Below, piece by piece: positions 43,730 through 52,237 of a stretch of 64,000 nt of DNA (position 1 is the stretch's first letter; each line of letters starts with the position of its first letter). The notes under the pieces are model-generated. The model made no database searches. It saw only the letters and a program-made list of their open reading frames with translations, and was not told where the DNA came from. This stretch comes from JBNJGB01 sp051747385 (GTDB lineage: Bacteria > Myxococcota_A > UBA9042 > PHBI01 > JACKFB01): NCBI GenBank assembly GCA_051747385.1, contig JBNJGB010000006.1:1-64000 (forward strand). The letters run 5' to 3'. Both the position numbers and the translations under genes were made by a program.

Positions 43730-44317
43730 ATGCGCGGCATTGGCCGGAAGACGACGATCCTGACGGTGGCGGTGACCCTCGGCCTCGTGCTGGCCCTGCC
43801 CGGTACGAGCCTGGCCGGCAAGAAGGGCGGCGTGACCATGCCGGACCAGGTGACCGTGGCCGGGAAGAAGCTGACCCTGAACGGCATGGGCATCCGCGAG
43901 GCGACCATCTTCAACGTGGACGTCTACGTGGCCGGTCTCTACATCGAGGAGAAGACGTCGAGCGCCTCGAAGATCCTGGGGGACACCGGCCCCAAGAAGC
44001 TGGTGCTCCACTTCGTGCGCGACGTGGACCGCGACGACATCACGGACGCCTTCGAGGAGAGCTTCGAGGAGGCGGCCGGGAGCAAGCACGGCGCCCTGAA
44101 GGGCAAGCTCCAGAAGCTCAACGGCTGGATGTCCGCCATCGACGAGGGCCAGGGGATGGACTTCACGTTCCTTCCGGGCGACGGCGTCGAGGTGCGGGTC
44201 AAGGGCAGCAAGAAGGGCACCATCGAGGGCGCGGACTTCGCCCGGGCGTTCCTCGCCATATGGCTGGGCTCGAGCCCGCCGAACAAGGGGCTGAAGAAGG
44301 GCCTGCTGGGCAAGTAG
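43730..44317 (+). CDS. Exported chalcone isomerase-fold protein
   Basis: 195 residues. A signal peptide (TILTVAVTLGLVLALPGTSLAG) is followed by a chalcone-isomerase-like domain: KLTLNGMGIREATIFNVDVY, VAGLYIEEKTSSASKI, KKLVLHFVRDVDRDDITDAF, DFTFLPGDGVEVRVKG and FARAFLAIWLG. Bacterial relatives are periplasmic and most lack the residues for flavonoid chemistry; some bind fatty acids. Function in this organism is unknown. The gene is preceded by GAGGAGG and stands alone, converging on the cysM-osmC operon across a shared hairpin. Confidence 0.85.
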   Translation: MRGIGRKTTILTVAVTLGLVLALPGTSLAGKKGGVTMPDQVTVAGKKLTLNGMGIREATIFNVDVYVAGLYIEEKTSSASKILGDTGPKKLVLHFVRDVDRDDITDAFEESFEEAAGSKHGALKGKLQKLNGWMSAIDEGQGMDFTFLPGDGVEVRVKGSKKGTIEGADFARAFLAIWLGSSPPNKGLKKGLLGK

Positions 44318-44341
44318 CGCCCACCGGAATCAGACGAGCTA

Positions 44342-44767
44342 TCAGCCCTCCGGGGGCTCCTCCCGGAGGGCGCAGCTCGTCGTGATGCGCACGCCCGGCT
44401 CCAGCATCCGGGCGACCGAGCAGTACTTCTCGTGCGACAGGCGCACGGCCCGCTCCAGCTTCTTGCGCGGGAAGTCGCCGGACGCCTCGAAGTGCATGTG
44501 GATCTCGGTGAAGACGGCCGGGATGGCGTCGGCGCGCTCCGCGTCGACGATCACCTCGAGGTCGTCGACCCGGTAACGGCCCTTCTGCAGGATCAGCTGG
44601 ACGTCGACGGCGCTGCAGCCGGCCAGGCCGAACAGCACGGCCTGCATGGGGCGGACGCCGGCCTCGGACGGGCCGATCTCCGGCGATCCGGAGAGGGTGA
44701 CGGTCCGGCCGTCCTCGTTCCGGCCCTCGTACTGGGCGCCGTGGGTGCGGTTCAGGGTCACGCGCAT
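44342..44767 (-). CDS. OsmC/Ohr family protein
   Basis: 141 residues from the ATG at 44767. OsmC-fold features are GVRPMQAVLFGLAGCSAVDV (one reactive Cys in the AGCS helix), a central alpha helix, and SHEKYCSVARML carrying the second conserved Cys. Family members reduce organic hydroperoxides with this Cys pair, although the GCSAxDV form also occurs in sulfur-transfer or redox proteins of uncertain substrate. It starts 14 bases after the cysM stop, so it is co-transcribed with a cysteine synthase, fitting thiol or peroxide metabolism. The last codons form half of a hairpin that may stop transcription from both sides. Confidence 0.85.
   Translation of the reverse strand: MRVTLNRTHGAQYEGRNEDGRTVTLSGSPEIGPSEAGVRPMQAVLFGLAGCSAVDVQLILQKGRYRVDDLEVIVDAERADAIPAVFTEIHMHFEASGDFPRKKLERAVRLSHEKYCSVARMLEPGVRITTSCALREEPPEG
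44345..44371. terminator. Bidirectional terminator-like hairpin between convergent genes
   Basis: GCCCTCCGGG (44345-44354) and CCCGGAGGGC (44362-44371) form a perfect 10-bp stem with a 7-base loop. It overlaps the osmC-type gene's last codons and lies 28 bases after the chalcone-isomerase-like gene stop. Confidence 0.45.
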
Positions 44768-44781
44768 GGAGGGCTCCCGGC

Positions 44782-45669
44782 TCAGCGGAACAGGTCGGAG
44801 GACAGGTAGCGATCGCCGCGATCGCAGAGGATCGTGACGACGACGCCCTCGTCGATCTCCTCGCAGATCCGCAGCGCGACCCACACGGCCCCGCCGCTGC
44901 TCATGCCCGCGGACAGCCCCATCTCGCGGGCGAGGCGGCGGGTCGTCTCCCTGGCCTGCTCCTGGCTCACGTCCACGGTCCGATCCACCCGCTCCGCTTC
45001 GAAGATCTTCGGGAGATAGGCCTTCGGCCAGCGCCGGATGCCGGGGATGCTCGAGCCGTCCTCGGGCTGGGCGCCGACGATCTGCACGTCCGGGCTCTGC
45101 TCCTTCAGGTAGCGGGAGCAGCCCATGATGGTCCCGGTCGTGCCCATGGCGGACACGAAGTGGGTCACCGCGCCGTCGGTGTCGCGCCAGATCTCCGGGC
45201 CCGTGGTGGCGTAGTGCGCCCCCCAGTTGTCCGGGTTGGAGAACTGGTCGAGCATCACGAAGCCGCCCTCGGCCACCTTCTCCCGGGCGTAGTCGATGGC
45301 GCCCTCCATCTCCTCCCCGGCGGGCGTCAGGACGACGTTGGCCCCGTACGCCTCCATGGCCAGGACGCGCTCCCGGGTCGCGCTCTCGGGCATGACCAGG
45401 TCGATCTCGTAGCCCTTCATGGCGGCCAGCATCGCCAGCGCGATGCCCGTGTTGCCGCTCGTGGGCTCGATGAGGCGGACGCCGGGCTTCAGGTCGCCGC
45501 GCGCCTCCGCCTGCTCGATCATCCACCACGCGGGGCGGTCCTTCACGCTGCCGCCCGGGTTGTTGCCCTCGACCTTGGCGAGCAGCCGGACCCCGGGCTT
45601 GTCCACCATCGCGGAGATGTCCGCCAGGGGGGTGCCGCCGATGAGCTTCGTCGGGTGTACGCAGTTCAT
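44782..45669 (-). CDS. cysM: Cysteine synthase B-type PLP enzyme
   Basis: 295 residues from the ATG at 45669. Fold-type II PLP motifs: KVEGNNPGGSVKDRPAWWMI with Schiff-base Lys43, the phosphate/substrate loop EPTSGNTGIALA (Ser71-Gly75), VTHFVSAMGTTGTIMGCSRY as the glycine-rich PLP-phosphate loop, and the C-terminal GMSSGGAVW. CysM enzymes make cysteine from O-acetylserine (or O-phosphoserine) with sulfide or thiosulfate. The length and the lack of an extra regulatory domain favour CysM over CysK or CBS. It is first in an operon with the OsmC-like gene. Its leader holds copy 1 of the hairpin/quadruplex element, 59 bases upstream. Confidence 0.9.
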   Translation of the reverse strand: MNCVHPTKLIGGTPLADISAMVDKPGVRLLAKVEGNNPGGSVKDRPAWWMIEQAEARGDLKPGVRLIEPTSGNTGIALAMLAAMKGYEIDLVMPESATRERVLAMEAYGANVVLTPAGEEMEGAIDYAREKVAEGGFVMLDQFSNPDNWGAHYATTGPEIWRDTDGAVTHFVSAMGTTGTIMGCSRYLKEQSPDVQIVGAQPEDGSSIPGIRRWPKAYLPKIFEAERVDRTVDVSQEQARETTRRLAREMGLSAGMSSGGAVWVALRICEEIDEGVVVTILCDRGDRYLSSDLFR

Positions 45670-45727
45670 GGCGCGCGATGTTGCACGATCGGCGCGCTCT
45701 TCGCGAGTCCCCGGGATCACCGGCCCA

Positions 45728-45888
45728 GGGCGGTCGCAAAGTCGACCGCCCTCCCTTGCCCTTGCCCTTGCCCTTGCCCTTGCCCGCCTTCGAAGGCGTA
45801 GAATCCATCGTTTCCGGGCGGGTGCCATCCGGTGCCGGGCGTCGGACCGCCGCGCGACCCTCACTTGTCCGACTTTGCGATTCCCCTG
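45728..45888 (-). repeat. Leader-type repeat element (hairpin plus GGGCAA tract), copy 1
   Basis: Given in the direction of cysM: TCGCAAAGTCG near the 5' end, a conserved core with GGAAACGATGGATTCTACGC, five GGGCAA units then GGGAGGG, and a 10-bp hairpin (stem AGGGCGGTCG, 6-base loop). Flanking direct repeats GATCACCGGC lie at 45715-45724 and 45888-45897. It ends 59 bases before the cysM start codon. Sister copies are at 47389 and 57182. Confidence 0.85.
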
Positions 45889-45918
45889 ATCACCGGCTCG
45901 CGGGGGCCGGCGACGACG

Positions 45919-46545
45919 TCACGCGTCCCGGCTCAGCGTGCGCAGGTGCGCGGCGTCCTCCTCGGGGATGAAGCGGAGCGGGGCGCCCTGCACGACCATC
46001 CAGGCCGCCAGCTCGAAGAAGGTCGCCCGGCGGATCACGTGGTCCGGGGTGGCCCCGAGGATCACCTGCCCGTGGTTGCCCATCTGGACGACGGTCACCT
46101 CCGGGTCACCGAAGGCCTCGCCCACCGAGTCCGCGAGGGCATCGCTCCCCGGCATGTTCCAGGGCACCACCGCGTGCCGCCGGACATAGGCCGGGATCTC
46201 CGGCACCAGGTCGAGGCTGGGGGGCGGGTCCGCGTGACACGCCAGGAGCGTCGCCGCCCGGGACTGGCAGTGGAGGACGGCCCCCGCGGCCGGCCGGGCG
46301 ACGTAGGCGCGTCGGTGGAGCGGTGTCTCCGTCGAGGGGCGGGGGCCGTCCAGGTGCGCCCCCGTCTCGAGGTCGACGAGGGCGAGGTCCCCCTCGGACA
46401 GGTGCCCGATCTCCGCGCCGGACGCCGTGATCAGCACCCGACGGTCGTCGACGCGCACGCTGGCGTTGCCGCAGGTGGAGTCGAGCAGCCGGGCGCGCTC
46501 GGCGTCCCGGCCGAAGCGGATCAGGGTCCGGGCCGCCTCCTGCAT
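45919..46545 (-). CDS. Class II aldolase/adducin family protein
   Basis: 208 residues. The fold is recognised from LDSTCGNASVRVDDRRVLIT, TETPLHRRAY (acidic catalytic position), AVLHCQSRAATLL and VQMGNHGQVILG. In fuculose-phosphate aldolases three His bind zinc (HxH plus a later His). Here the first pair reads HCQ, so one ligand is replaced by Gln while the NHG His is kept. The metal site may be altered, and the substrate (a sugar phosphate or methylthioribulose-type compound) is unknown. It lies 4 bases after an exported lipoprotein gene and is probably co-transcribed with it. Confidence 0.82.
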   Translation of the reverse strand: MQEAARTLIRFGRDAERARLLDSTCGNASVRVDDRRVLITASGAEIGHLSEGDLALVDLETGAHLDGPRPSTETPLHRRAYVARPAAGAVLHCQSRAATLLACHADPPPSLDLVPEIPAYVRRHAVVPWNMPGSDALADSVGEAFGDPEVTVVQMGNHGQVILGATPDHVIRRATFFELAAWMVVQGAPLRFIPEEDAAHLRTLSRDA

Positions 46546-46549
46546 GGGT

Positions 46550-47308
46550 CTACTCCGGCCGCCGGGCGCGGTGCTCCTTGCGAAGCTGCTCGTTCAGGAG
46601 GGCGTCGCCGACCACCATCACCTGGTGATCCTCGAACTGATCGTCCTTCATGAACACCGGGGTCTGGTAGTGGAGCACGGCCTTGTCGCCGCCCTCCTGG
46701 ACCTCGCACTCCACGTCCACGGGCTCTTCGAACGCGCGATCGCCGCCGCCGAAGCCCATCTTCTCCTTGTAGTAGCGGCACGACTCGCCGTCGAAGACCA
46801 CGACGCCGCGATCCTCGCCCACGTAGAACGCGTCGTCCGTCTTCGCGCCGCCCGTCCCGAGGCCGATCCAGACGTCGTCGCCGCTCCGGGCGTAGGCGTG
46901 GTAGGTCGTCGACCCGCCCGTCTTCACGCCGATCTCGCCCGGCTGGAGCATCACGATCTTCGCGAGGGTCGTCTCGCCCTCCGGGTCCGTGATCTCGAGC
47001 TTGTCGCCCTCGATCTTCCAGGTGCTGTCCTCCTTCGCCCCGAAGGTCGCGCGCACGTGCCACGTGCCCTGCAGGCGCTCGAGCTCCGCCTCCAGGTCCA
47101 CGTCCGGCCAGACCGGATGGGCCTCCTCGGCCTTCGCCTCCTCGGCCTTCGCCTCCTCACCCGGCTTCGCCTCTTCGGCGGCGGGCTCCGTGGCCTCCTG
47201 GCCCTGTTCGACCTGTTCGGCCTCGTCGGCGGCCTCGGTCTCATCGGTCCTGGCGCAACCCCCGACGAAGAGGGCAGCGGCGATCCCCAGCGCGATCCAC
47301 TTCCTCAT
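46550..47308 (-). CDS. Exported lipoprotein with Glu/Ala linker, unknown domain
   Basis: 252 residues from the ATG at 47308 (AAGGAGTCGCC upstream). The signal peptide ends LFVGGC. An EAKAEEAKAEEA-type linker (about 30-62) is followed by a single globular domain beginning LEAELERLQGTWHVRATFG and rich in beta strands (STWKIEGDKLEITDPEGETT; SCRYYKEKMGFGGG). The 'LQGTWxV' opening resembles lipocalin-like or TIGR03067-type domains, but I cannot assign it firmly. It is first gene of a two-gene unit with the aldolase. Copy 2 of the leader-type repeat ends 81 bases upstream of its start. Confidence 0.78.
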   Translation of the reverse strand: MRKWIALGIAAALFVGGCARTDETEAADEAEQVEQGQEATEPAAEEAKPGEEAKAEEAKAEEAHPVWPDVDLEAELERLQGTWHVRATFGAKEDSTWKIEGDKLEITDPEGETTLAKIVMLQPGEIGVKTGGSTTYHAYARSGDDVWIGLGTGGAKTDDAFYVGEDRGVVVFDGESCRYYKEKMGFGGGDRAFEEPVDVECEVQEGGDKAVLHYQTPVFMKDDQFEDHQVMVVGDALLNEQLRKEHRARRPE

Positions 47309-47388
47309 GGCGACTCCTTGGCGTGGTGGGAGCATCGCCCCTCTACCGCAGTCCGCCGGTCCGCGCCAGCGGCCCCGGATCGCCAGGC

Positions 47389-47540
47389 AGGGCGGTCGCA
47401 ACGTCGACCGCCCTCCCTTGCCCTTGCCCTTGCCCTTGCCTGCTCTCGAACGCGCAGAATCCATCGTTTCCGAGCGGATACAATCCGGCGCCGGGCGCCG
47501 TACCGCCGCGCCGCCCTCACTTGTCCGACTTTGCGATTGC
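47389..47540 (-). repeat. Leader-type repeat element, copy 2
   Basis: Same order as copy 1, read toward the lipoprotein gene at 47308: TCGCAAAGTCG, core, four GGGCAA units with GGGAGGG, and the 10-bp hairpin with one loop change (GACGTT for GACTTT). Identical 16-base direct repeats GCCCCGGATCGCCAGG lie at 47372-47387 and 47539-47554. Confidence 0.85.
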
Positions 47541-47786
47541 CCCGGATCGCCAGGAACCGGAAACGAGTCGAGCCGCTCCCCCTTCGGCGAGCGGCTCGAG
47601 ATCGGACCGACGCGGGGTCGATCGCGTGGGATGCGTGTCCCTGGGCGGAACGGAGCACCATCGCCCATTGTCACCCCGTATCCGCCCAGGGAAGTCACGC
47701 AACGTGAGAGGAGGATGGCAGGCTCCCGGGGGTCGTTCCTTGCGCTGGATCACATTCCAGTGCGATGCCGCAATCTTTTTGTCGCC

Positions 47787-48005
47787 TCAGGGGCTTCCGA
47801 CGCCCCCGACGAGGTCCTGGAGCAGGGACCGGGCCGGCTTCCTCGTCCCGTCGGGCCGCTCGACACCCCGGTACACCTCCACGGTCAGGATCACATCTCG
47901 GAGATGGCCACTCGCGAGGTCCGGGCTCTGGAACACGAAGTCCACCGCTGACTCGGAGAGGCGTGGACGCTTCCGCCACGGGCGCGAGTGGCGTAGGCTG
48001 TGCAT
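47787..48005 (-). CDS. Doubtful small ORF or gene remnant
   Basis: 72 codons. The middle (SESAVDFVFQSPDLASGHLR, ...DVILTVEVYRGVERPDG) has protein-like composition, unlike the Arg/Pro-rich translations around it. There is no ribosome site or recognised domain. The surrounding 47560-48049 stretch holds nothing else I can support. Confidence 0.25.
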   Translation of the reverse strand: MHSLRHSRPWRKRPRLSESAVDFVFQSPDLASGHLRDVILTVEVYRGVERPDGTRKPARSLLQDLVGGVGSP

Positions 48006-48049
48006 CGGCGCGGTCCCCCCACCCGCGCCGAGAGGGCCGAGGAGCCAAG

Positions 48050-48673
48050 ATGGGACCTTCGACGCCGCGAACCGCCGCCCGCCTCCGCCTCCTGCTGCTC
48101 CTGGTCGTGCTCGCGCTCCTCGGAGGATGCCGGGAGGAGTCGGCGCTCCTGGCTTCGGCCGACGCCAGCCGGCCGAGCCCCGGCCCGGGCGAGCGGAGGC
48201 AGCCGGCTGCGACCCCGGAACCGCGAGGCACCGACGCCTCACGGGAGGAGGCCCGGCTCGCGCGCTGCTTCGGGGACCTGCTCGACGAGTACGAGGCCCT
48301 GCGAGAGAACCTGGCCGAGAGCGACCTCGCAGGCGCCAAGCGCGCCTCGTCCAGGCTGGCCTCCTCCGCCAAGACCATGGCGGACGCCTGCGGCGGCCCG
48401 ATGAAGTCCACGCTGGACCGGCTGGCCCGGGACGGGACGGCCTTCGGGGCCGCGCCGAACCCGGCCAGGGCGCGCGAGGTGTTCGGGGCCATCTCGCGGG
48501 GGGTCCTGACGGTGGCGGAGATGCGCCCCCACCTGGTCGAGGGGCTCCGGGCCTATCGATGCCCCCTGATCGAGGGCTATGACCGTTGGCTCCAGCGGGG
48601 CGGGGAACCCTCCAACCCGTACCTGGCGCCGACGGGCCCCGCCTGCGCGGAGCCCGTCGAGGTGGCCCCGTAG
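48050..48673 (+). CDS. Lipoprotein with DUF3347-like (CusB-tail) domain
   Basis: 207 residues from the ATG at 48050 (GAGGAGCC upstream). Lipobox LLGGC follows a Leu-rich signal. After a Pro/Arg/Ser linker, residues ~75-205 are helical and end with YRCPLIEGYDRWLQRGGEPS then NPYLAPTGPAC. This is the same C-terminal pattern as the DUF3347 end of the CusB-like adaptor at 3048-5306 (WCPMAF...WLQ...NPYFG...C), with Met of CPM replaced by Leu. DUF3347 proteins are associated with metal efflux or metal-loaded periplasmic carriers, so a periplasmic metal-binding role is possible. The assignment rests on this motif alignment by eye. Confidence 0.7.
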   Translation: MGPSTPRTAARLRLLLLLVVLALLGGCREESALLASADASRPSPGPGERRQPAATPEPRGTDASREEARLARCFGDLLDEYEALRENLAESDLAGAKRASSRLASSAKTMADACGGPMKSTLDRLARDGTAFGAAPNPARAREVFGAISRGVLTVAEMRPHLVEGLRAYRCPLIEGYDRWLQRGGEPSNPYLAPTGPACAEPVEVAP

Positions 48674-48689
48674 AGCACCTCTCTCGGCG

Positions 48690-49184
48690 TCAGGGCTGCG
48701 CGACCATCCCGTGGGGAGGCCGCCGGTGCGCCTGGCTGATGGGCTCGTAGGACGCCCCCACGAGGGCGCCGAAGATCAGGTGCAGCGCCGCGAAGGCCGC
48801 GACCCCCAGGACGCCCAGGTTCGCCATGAACATCCCGGGCGGGTCGAGGAACCCGGGCATGAGCGGGTGCACCATCGGCAGCGCGCCGAGGACCACGCCG
48901 GACACGAGCGTGTGCACGGCCCCGATCCCGAGGCCGAGGCCCCAGCCGGCTCGGTGGGTCACATACTCGAACACGGCCGCGTAGACGAGGCCGAACACGG
49001 CCCCTGCGACCACGTGGATGCACAGCCCGAGCACCCAGGTGCCGGTCGTGACGGACTCCGTGATCAGCGCGCCCAGCATCATCTCGAGGTTCACGGCCAT
49101 GCCGAGGCCGCGGGCGATGGCCATGACGACGGTCATCACCATGGCGCCCAGCACGCCGGCGTACATCGCCTTCTTGACGAACAT
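48690..49184 (-). CDS. Four-helix integral membrane protein, unknown function
   Basis: 164 residues; CAGGAGGAC precedes the ATG. Hydrophobic segments are at about 7-26 (MYAGVLGAMVMTVVMAIARG), 48-72 (TWVLGLCIHVVAGAVFGLVY), 83-102 (LGLGIGAVHTLVSGVVLGAL) and 120-145 (LGVLGVAAFAALHLIFGALV). Small residues dominate the helices, and His occurs in two of them (CIH, VHT). It is similar in style to DUF1440-type inner-membrane proteins, but I cannot assign a family. It converges on the DUF3347-like gene with a 16-base gap. Confidence 0.7.
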   Translation of the reverse strand: MFVKKAMYAGVLGAMVMTVVMAIARGLGMAVNLEMMLGALITESVTTGTWVLGLCIHVVAGAVFGLVYAAVFEYVTHRAGWGLGLGIGAVHTLVSGVVLGALPMVHPLMPGFLDPPGMFMANLGVLGVAAFAALHLIFGALVGASYEPISQAHRRPPHGMVAQP

Positions 49185-49335
49185 GGCTGTCCTCCTGTTC
49201 GGGGATGCCCCCGATCAGGAAGCAAGGACCACGCCAGCCCCGCCTCGGCAGCGGGGAGCCGGGCAGAGACGCCGCCCGCGAGGCACGTCGTCCTCCGCCC
49301 CCCTCACCGGGCATCGAGGCGAAACGCCCCACCCC

Positions 49336-49370
49336 GTGGGGTCAAACCTACTCAGTTCTCACTTTTTCGA
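49336..49370 (+). repeat. GTGGGGTCAA-type repeat, copy 1
   Basis: 35 bases starting GTGGGGTCAAACCTACTCAG and ending CTTTTTCGA, matching with about five differences the inverse copy at 63512-63545. It lies between the membrane protein start and the prfB stop. Confidence 0.8.
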
Positions 49371-49404
49371 GCAGGCGACGCCCGGTCACCGGCCGGCGGT
49401 CTCC

Positions 49405-50512
49405 CTACGACTCGTCGCCGGGGTTCGCGATGAGATACGCCTTCACGAACTCGTCGAGGGCGCCGTCGAGCACCTTCTCCACGTCGCTCGTCTCCACCTC
49501 GGTCCGCAGGTCCTTCACCATCTGATAGGGGTGGAGGACGTAGTTGCGGATCTGGCTGCCGAAGGCGATCTCCTGCTTGGCCTCCTCCATCACCTGGCGC
49601 TCGGCGGCCCGCTGGGCCCGCTCCAGCTCGTACAGCCGGGCCTTCAGGACCTTCATGGCCGCGGCGCGGTTCTGGTGCTGGCTGCGCTCGGACTGGCAGC
49701 TCACCACGAGGCCGGTCGGGAGGTGCGTGAGGCGCACGGCGCTGTCGGTCCGGTTGACGTGCTGACCGCCCGCGCCCGAGGCCCGGAACGTGTCGACGCG
49801 GAGGTCGTTGTCCTTCACGTCGATCTCGATCTCGTCCTCGATGTCCGGATAGACGAAGACCGCGGCGAAGGAGGTGTGCCGCCGGGCGCTCGAGTCGAAT
49901 GGGGAGATGCGGACCAGCCTGTGGACCCCGGCCTCGGCCTTCAGCAACCCGTAGGCGTACTCGCCCTCCACGGACAGGCTGGCCGACTTGATGCCGGCCT
50001 CCTCTCCGGTCTGGAGGTCGAGCATGCGGACCCTCCAGCCCTGCTGCTCGCAGTAGCGGGTGTACATCCGGAGGAGCATCTCGGCCCAGTCCTGGCTCTC
50101 CGTGCCCCCGGCGCCCGCGTTGATGGTCAGGATGGCGTCGGAGCGATCGTGCTCGCCGCCCAGCATCCGCTCGAACTCGAGCTGATCCAGGGCGTGCTCG
50201 ACCGACTCGAGGTGCTGGGACACCTCGCCCTCCACGGAGTCGTCGTCCTCCTCCTCGGACACCTCGATGAGGACCTCGGCGTCCTCGAGCAGCTTCGCGG
50301 GCTTCGCCACGCGGTCCAGGAGCGCCGCGACGTCCGTGCGCTCCTTGAGGAGGCTCTGGGCGCGCTCCTGATCGTCCCAGAGATCCGGGCTCGAGACCAG
50401 GGCGTCCAGCTCGCTCAGTCTGGCTTCCTTGCCAGGGACGTCAAAGATGCCCCCTCAGGGACACCAGACGCTCGCGGAGGGCTTCGATGCGCTCCTTTTC
50501 GTTGTCGAACAT
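49405..50512 (-). CDS. prfB: Peptide chain release factor 2, made by programmed +1 frameshift
   Basis: The start ATG is at 50512. A 23-codon first frame (MFDNEKERIEALRERLVSLR then GHL) ends in TGA at 50443-50441. After CTT the ribosome skips one base and reads GAC (50442-50440), and the second frame runs to 49405, giving about 368 residues. The GGQ hydrolysis motif is in ASGAGGQHVNRTDSAV and the SPF stop-codon recognition motif in ISPFDSSARR, so this is RF2 (UGA/UAA). Regulation is autogenous: scarce RF2 favours the frameshift at the in-frame UGA. It is divergent from the DUF4336-like gene. Confidence 0.96.
50441..50455 (-). promoter_or_regulatory. prfB frameshift site AGGGGG-CAT-CTT-TGA-C
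   Basis: Reading on the minus strand, the internal Shine-Dalgarno AGGGGG is 3 bases upstream of the slippery CTT, followed by TGA and C. It matches the known bacterial RF2 recoding signal except for CAT in place of TAT. Confidence 0.95.
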
Positions 50513-50679
50513 GCGTCCGTCCCTCGCGCATGCCGGTGGCGGCCCCCACGACCGCTCGGCGCCTGCGCGTCGCGCATCGTACACGACGCCGGACACCGTG
50601 CAAGCGCCACGTCCTGTTGCCTGACGCGCCCGGATGCGCTCCACTCGCACCGTCCCCCACACACGCCGGAGGAGCCTCG

Positions 50680-51384
50680 ATGGCCGCCATGGACGCGAGC
50701 TGGAAGGTCCACGACACGAGCCCGATCCGACGCCTCGGCGACGACCTGTGGGAGGTGGACGGCTCGGTCCCGAAGATGTCACTCCGCCGCCGCATGGTGG
50801 TCGTGCGCCTGTCGGACGGTCGCCTCGTGGTCCACAGCGCCGTGAACCTCCCCGAGGACGACATGGCGGCGCTGGAGGCCTGGGGCACGCCCGCCTTCCT
50901 GATCGTGCCGAACGGCTTCCATCGCCTGGACGCCCCCGCGTGGAAGGCGCGGTATCCGGACGTGCGGCTCCTCTGCCCGGCCGCGTTCGAGGCGCGGGTC
51001 CGGGAGCGTGTCGAGGTGGACGGGCACCTGGACGCCCTGCCCGAGGATCCGAACCTGTCCGTGGAGCCGCTCGACGGGGGCAAGGAAGCCGTGCTGATCG
51101 CGCGGAGCGGCGACCGCGCGACCCTGGTCTTCAACGACACCGTGTTCAACGAGCCCCATCAGCCCGGACTCATGGGCCTGTTCCTGCGCCTGGTGGGCTC
51201 TACGGGCGGGCCGAAGGTGACGCGCGTGGCGCGCTGGTTCCTCACGGACGACCGCCGGGCGCTGGCGGCGCACCTTCGGCGGCTGGCGGACACTCCGGGC
51301 CTGGTCCGGGTCATCCCCGGCCATGGTCGGGTAGTCGAAGACGACGCTCCGGCGGTGATGCGCGCCATCGCGGCTACGGCCTGA
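50680..51384 (+). CDS. DUF4336/metallo-beta-lactamase-like protein
   Basis: 234 residues from the ATG at 50680 (CGGAGGAG upstream). Recognised from RRMVVVRLSDGRLVVHSAVN, EAWGTPAFLIVPNGFHRLDA, WKARYPDVRLLCPAAFEARV, TLVFNDTVFN and VIPGHGRVVEDDA. The layout is that of DUF4336, a degenerate MBL fold in which the HxHxDH zinc signature is reduced (NGFHRLDAP here). A late GHG keeps one potential metal ligand. No substrate is known. No signal peptide. It is divergent from prfB over a 167-base gap. Confidence 0.78.
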   Translation: MAAMDASWKVHDTSPIRRLGDDLWEVDGSVPKMSLRRRMVVVRLSDGRLVVHSAVNLPEDDMAALEAWGTPAFLIVPNGFHRLDAPAWKARYPDVRLLCPAAFEARVRERVEVDGHLDALPEDPNLSVEPLDGGKEAVLIARSGDRATLVFNDTVFNEPHQPGLMGLFLRLVGSTGGPKVTRVARWFLTDDRRALAAHLRRLADTPGLVRVIPGHGRVVEDDAPAVMRAIAATA

Positions 51385-51490
51385 GGCACGGGACGTCTCG
51401 TCTTGCACGTCCCCCGCGTCGTGCGCGAGATCTCGGCCGGGAGCTACGAGGATCACGCCTGCGGCACACGGCCCTGACGACGAGAGGATC

Positions 51491-52237
51491 ATGAGCGCAC
51501 TGGAAGGCAGGACGGCGCTGGTCACCGGCGCCTCGAGCGGCATCGGCGCGGCGGTGGCCCGTCGGCTGGCGGACGAGGGCGCCCGGGTGGCGGTCTGCGC
51601 GCGCCGGCTGGACCGCCTGGAGGCCCTGGCCGGGGAGGTCGCGCGGGACGGCGGCGAGGTGCTGCCCGTCCGGGCGGACCTGCGACGGGAGGACGACATC
51701 GCCAGGATGTTCGCGGAGGTCCGCGAGTCCCTGGGCGGGGTGGACGTCCTCGTGAACAACGCGGGCCTGGGTCGCCCGGCGACGCTCCTGTCGGGCGAGA
51801 CCGGGGCCTGGCGCGAGATGCTGGACGTGAACGTCGTCGCCCTGTGCGTCTGCACCCGGGAGGCCGTCCGCGACATGCGGCGGCGCGACGTCGCCGGCCA
51901 CGTGGTGAACCTCTCCTCCATGTCGGCCCACCGGGTCGCGGGGAACCCGGTCTACGCCGCGACCAAGCACGCCGTGAAGGCCCTGACCGAGGGCCTCCGC
52001 CGCGAGCTTCGGGAGGCCGGGAGCCCCATCCGCGTGACGGCCGTCAGCCCGGGCTTCGTGGAGACCGAGTTCGCACGCCACTACACCGGCAGCGAAGAGG
52101 GGGCGCGGGAGACCTACGACCGCTTCCCGTGCCTCCAGCCGGAGGACGTGGCCGACCTGGTGGCCTTCGCGGTGACCCGGCCGCCCCACGTCCAGCTTCA
52201 CGATCTCCTGGTCCGACCCACGGAGCAGCCCACATGA
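51491..52237 (+). CDS. Short-chain dehydrogenase/reductase (classical SDR)
   Basis: 248 residues. Cofactor motif TGASSGIG (12-19) with CARR at the NADP-selective position (37-39), structural NNAG (89-92), catalytic Ser142/143, Tyr155 and Lys159 in YAATKH, and the post-catalytic SPGFVETEF. It is close in build to NADP-dependent serine/3-hydroxy acid dehydrogenases (YdfG-like), but the substrate is not certain. It is first gene of an operon; its stop overlaps the next gene by 4 bases. Confidence 0.9.
   Translation: MSALEGRTALVTGASSGIGAAVARRLADEGARVAVCARRLDRLEALAGEVARDGGEVLPVRADLRREDDIARMFAEVRESLGGVDVLVNNAGLGRPATLLSGETGAWREMLDVNVVALCVCTREAVRDMRRRDVAGHVVNLSSMSAHRVAGNPVYAATKHAVKALTEGLRRELREAGSPIRVTAVSPGFVETEFARHYTGSEEGARETYDRFPCLQPEDVADLVAFAVTRPPHVQLHDLLVRPTEQPT

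Noticed and set aside
45669..45864. Longer N-terminus for CysM reading into the repeat element
   Set aside because: The extension translates the repeat as Arg-Ala runs. Homologues start at the MNCVHPTKLIGGTPL-type N-terminus, and the ATG at 45669 gives the normal length.
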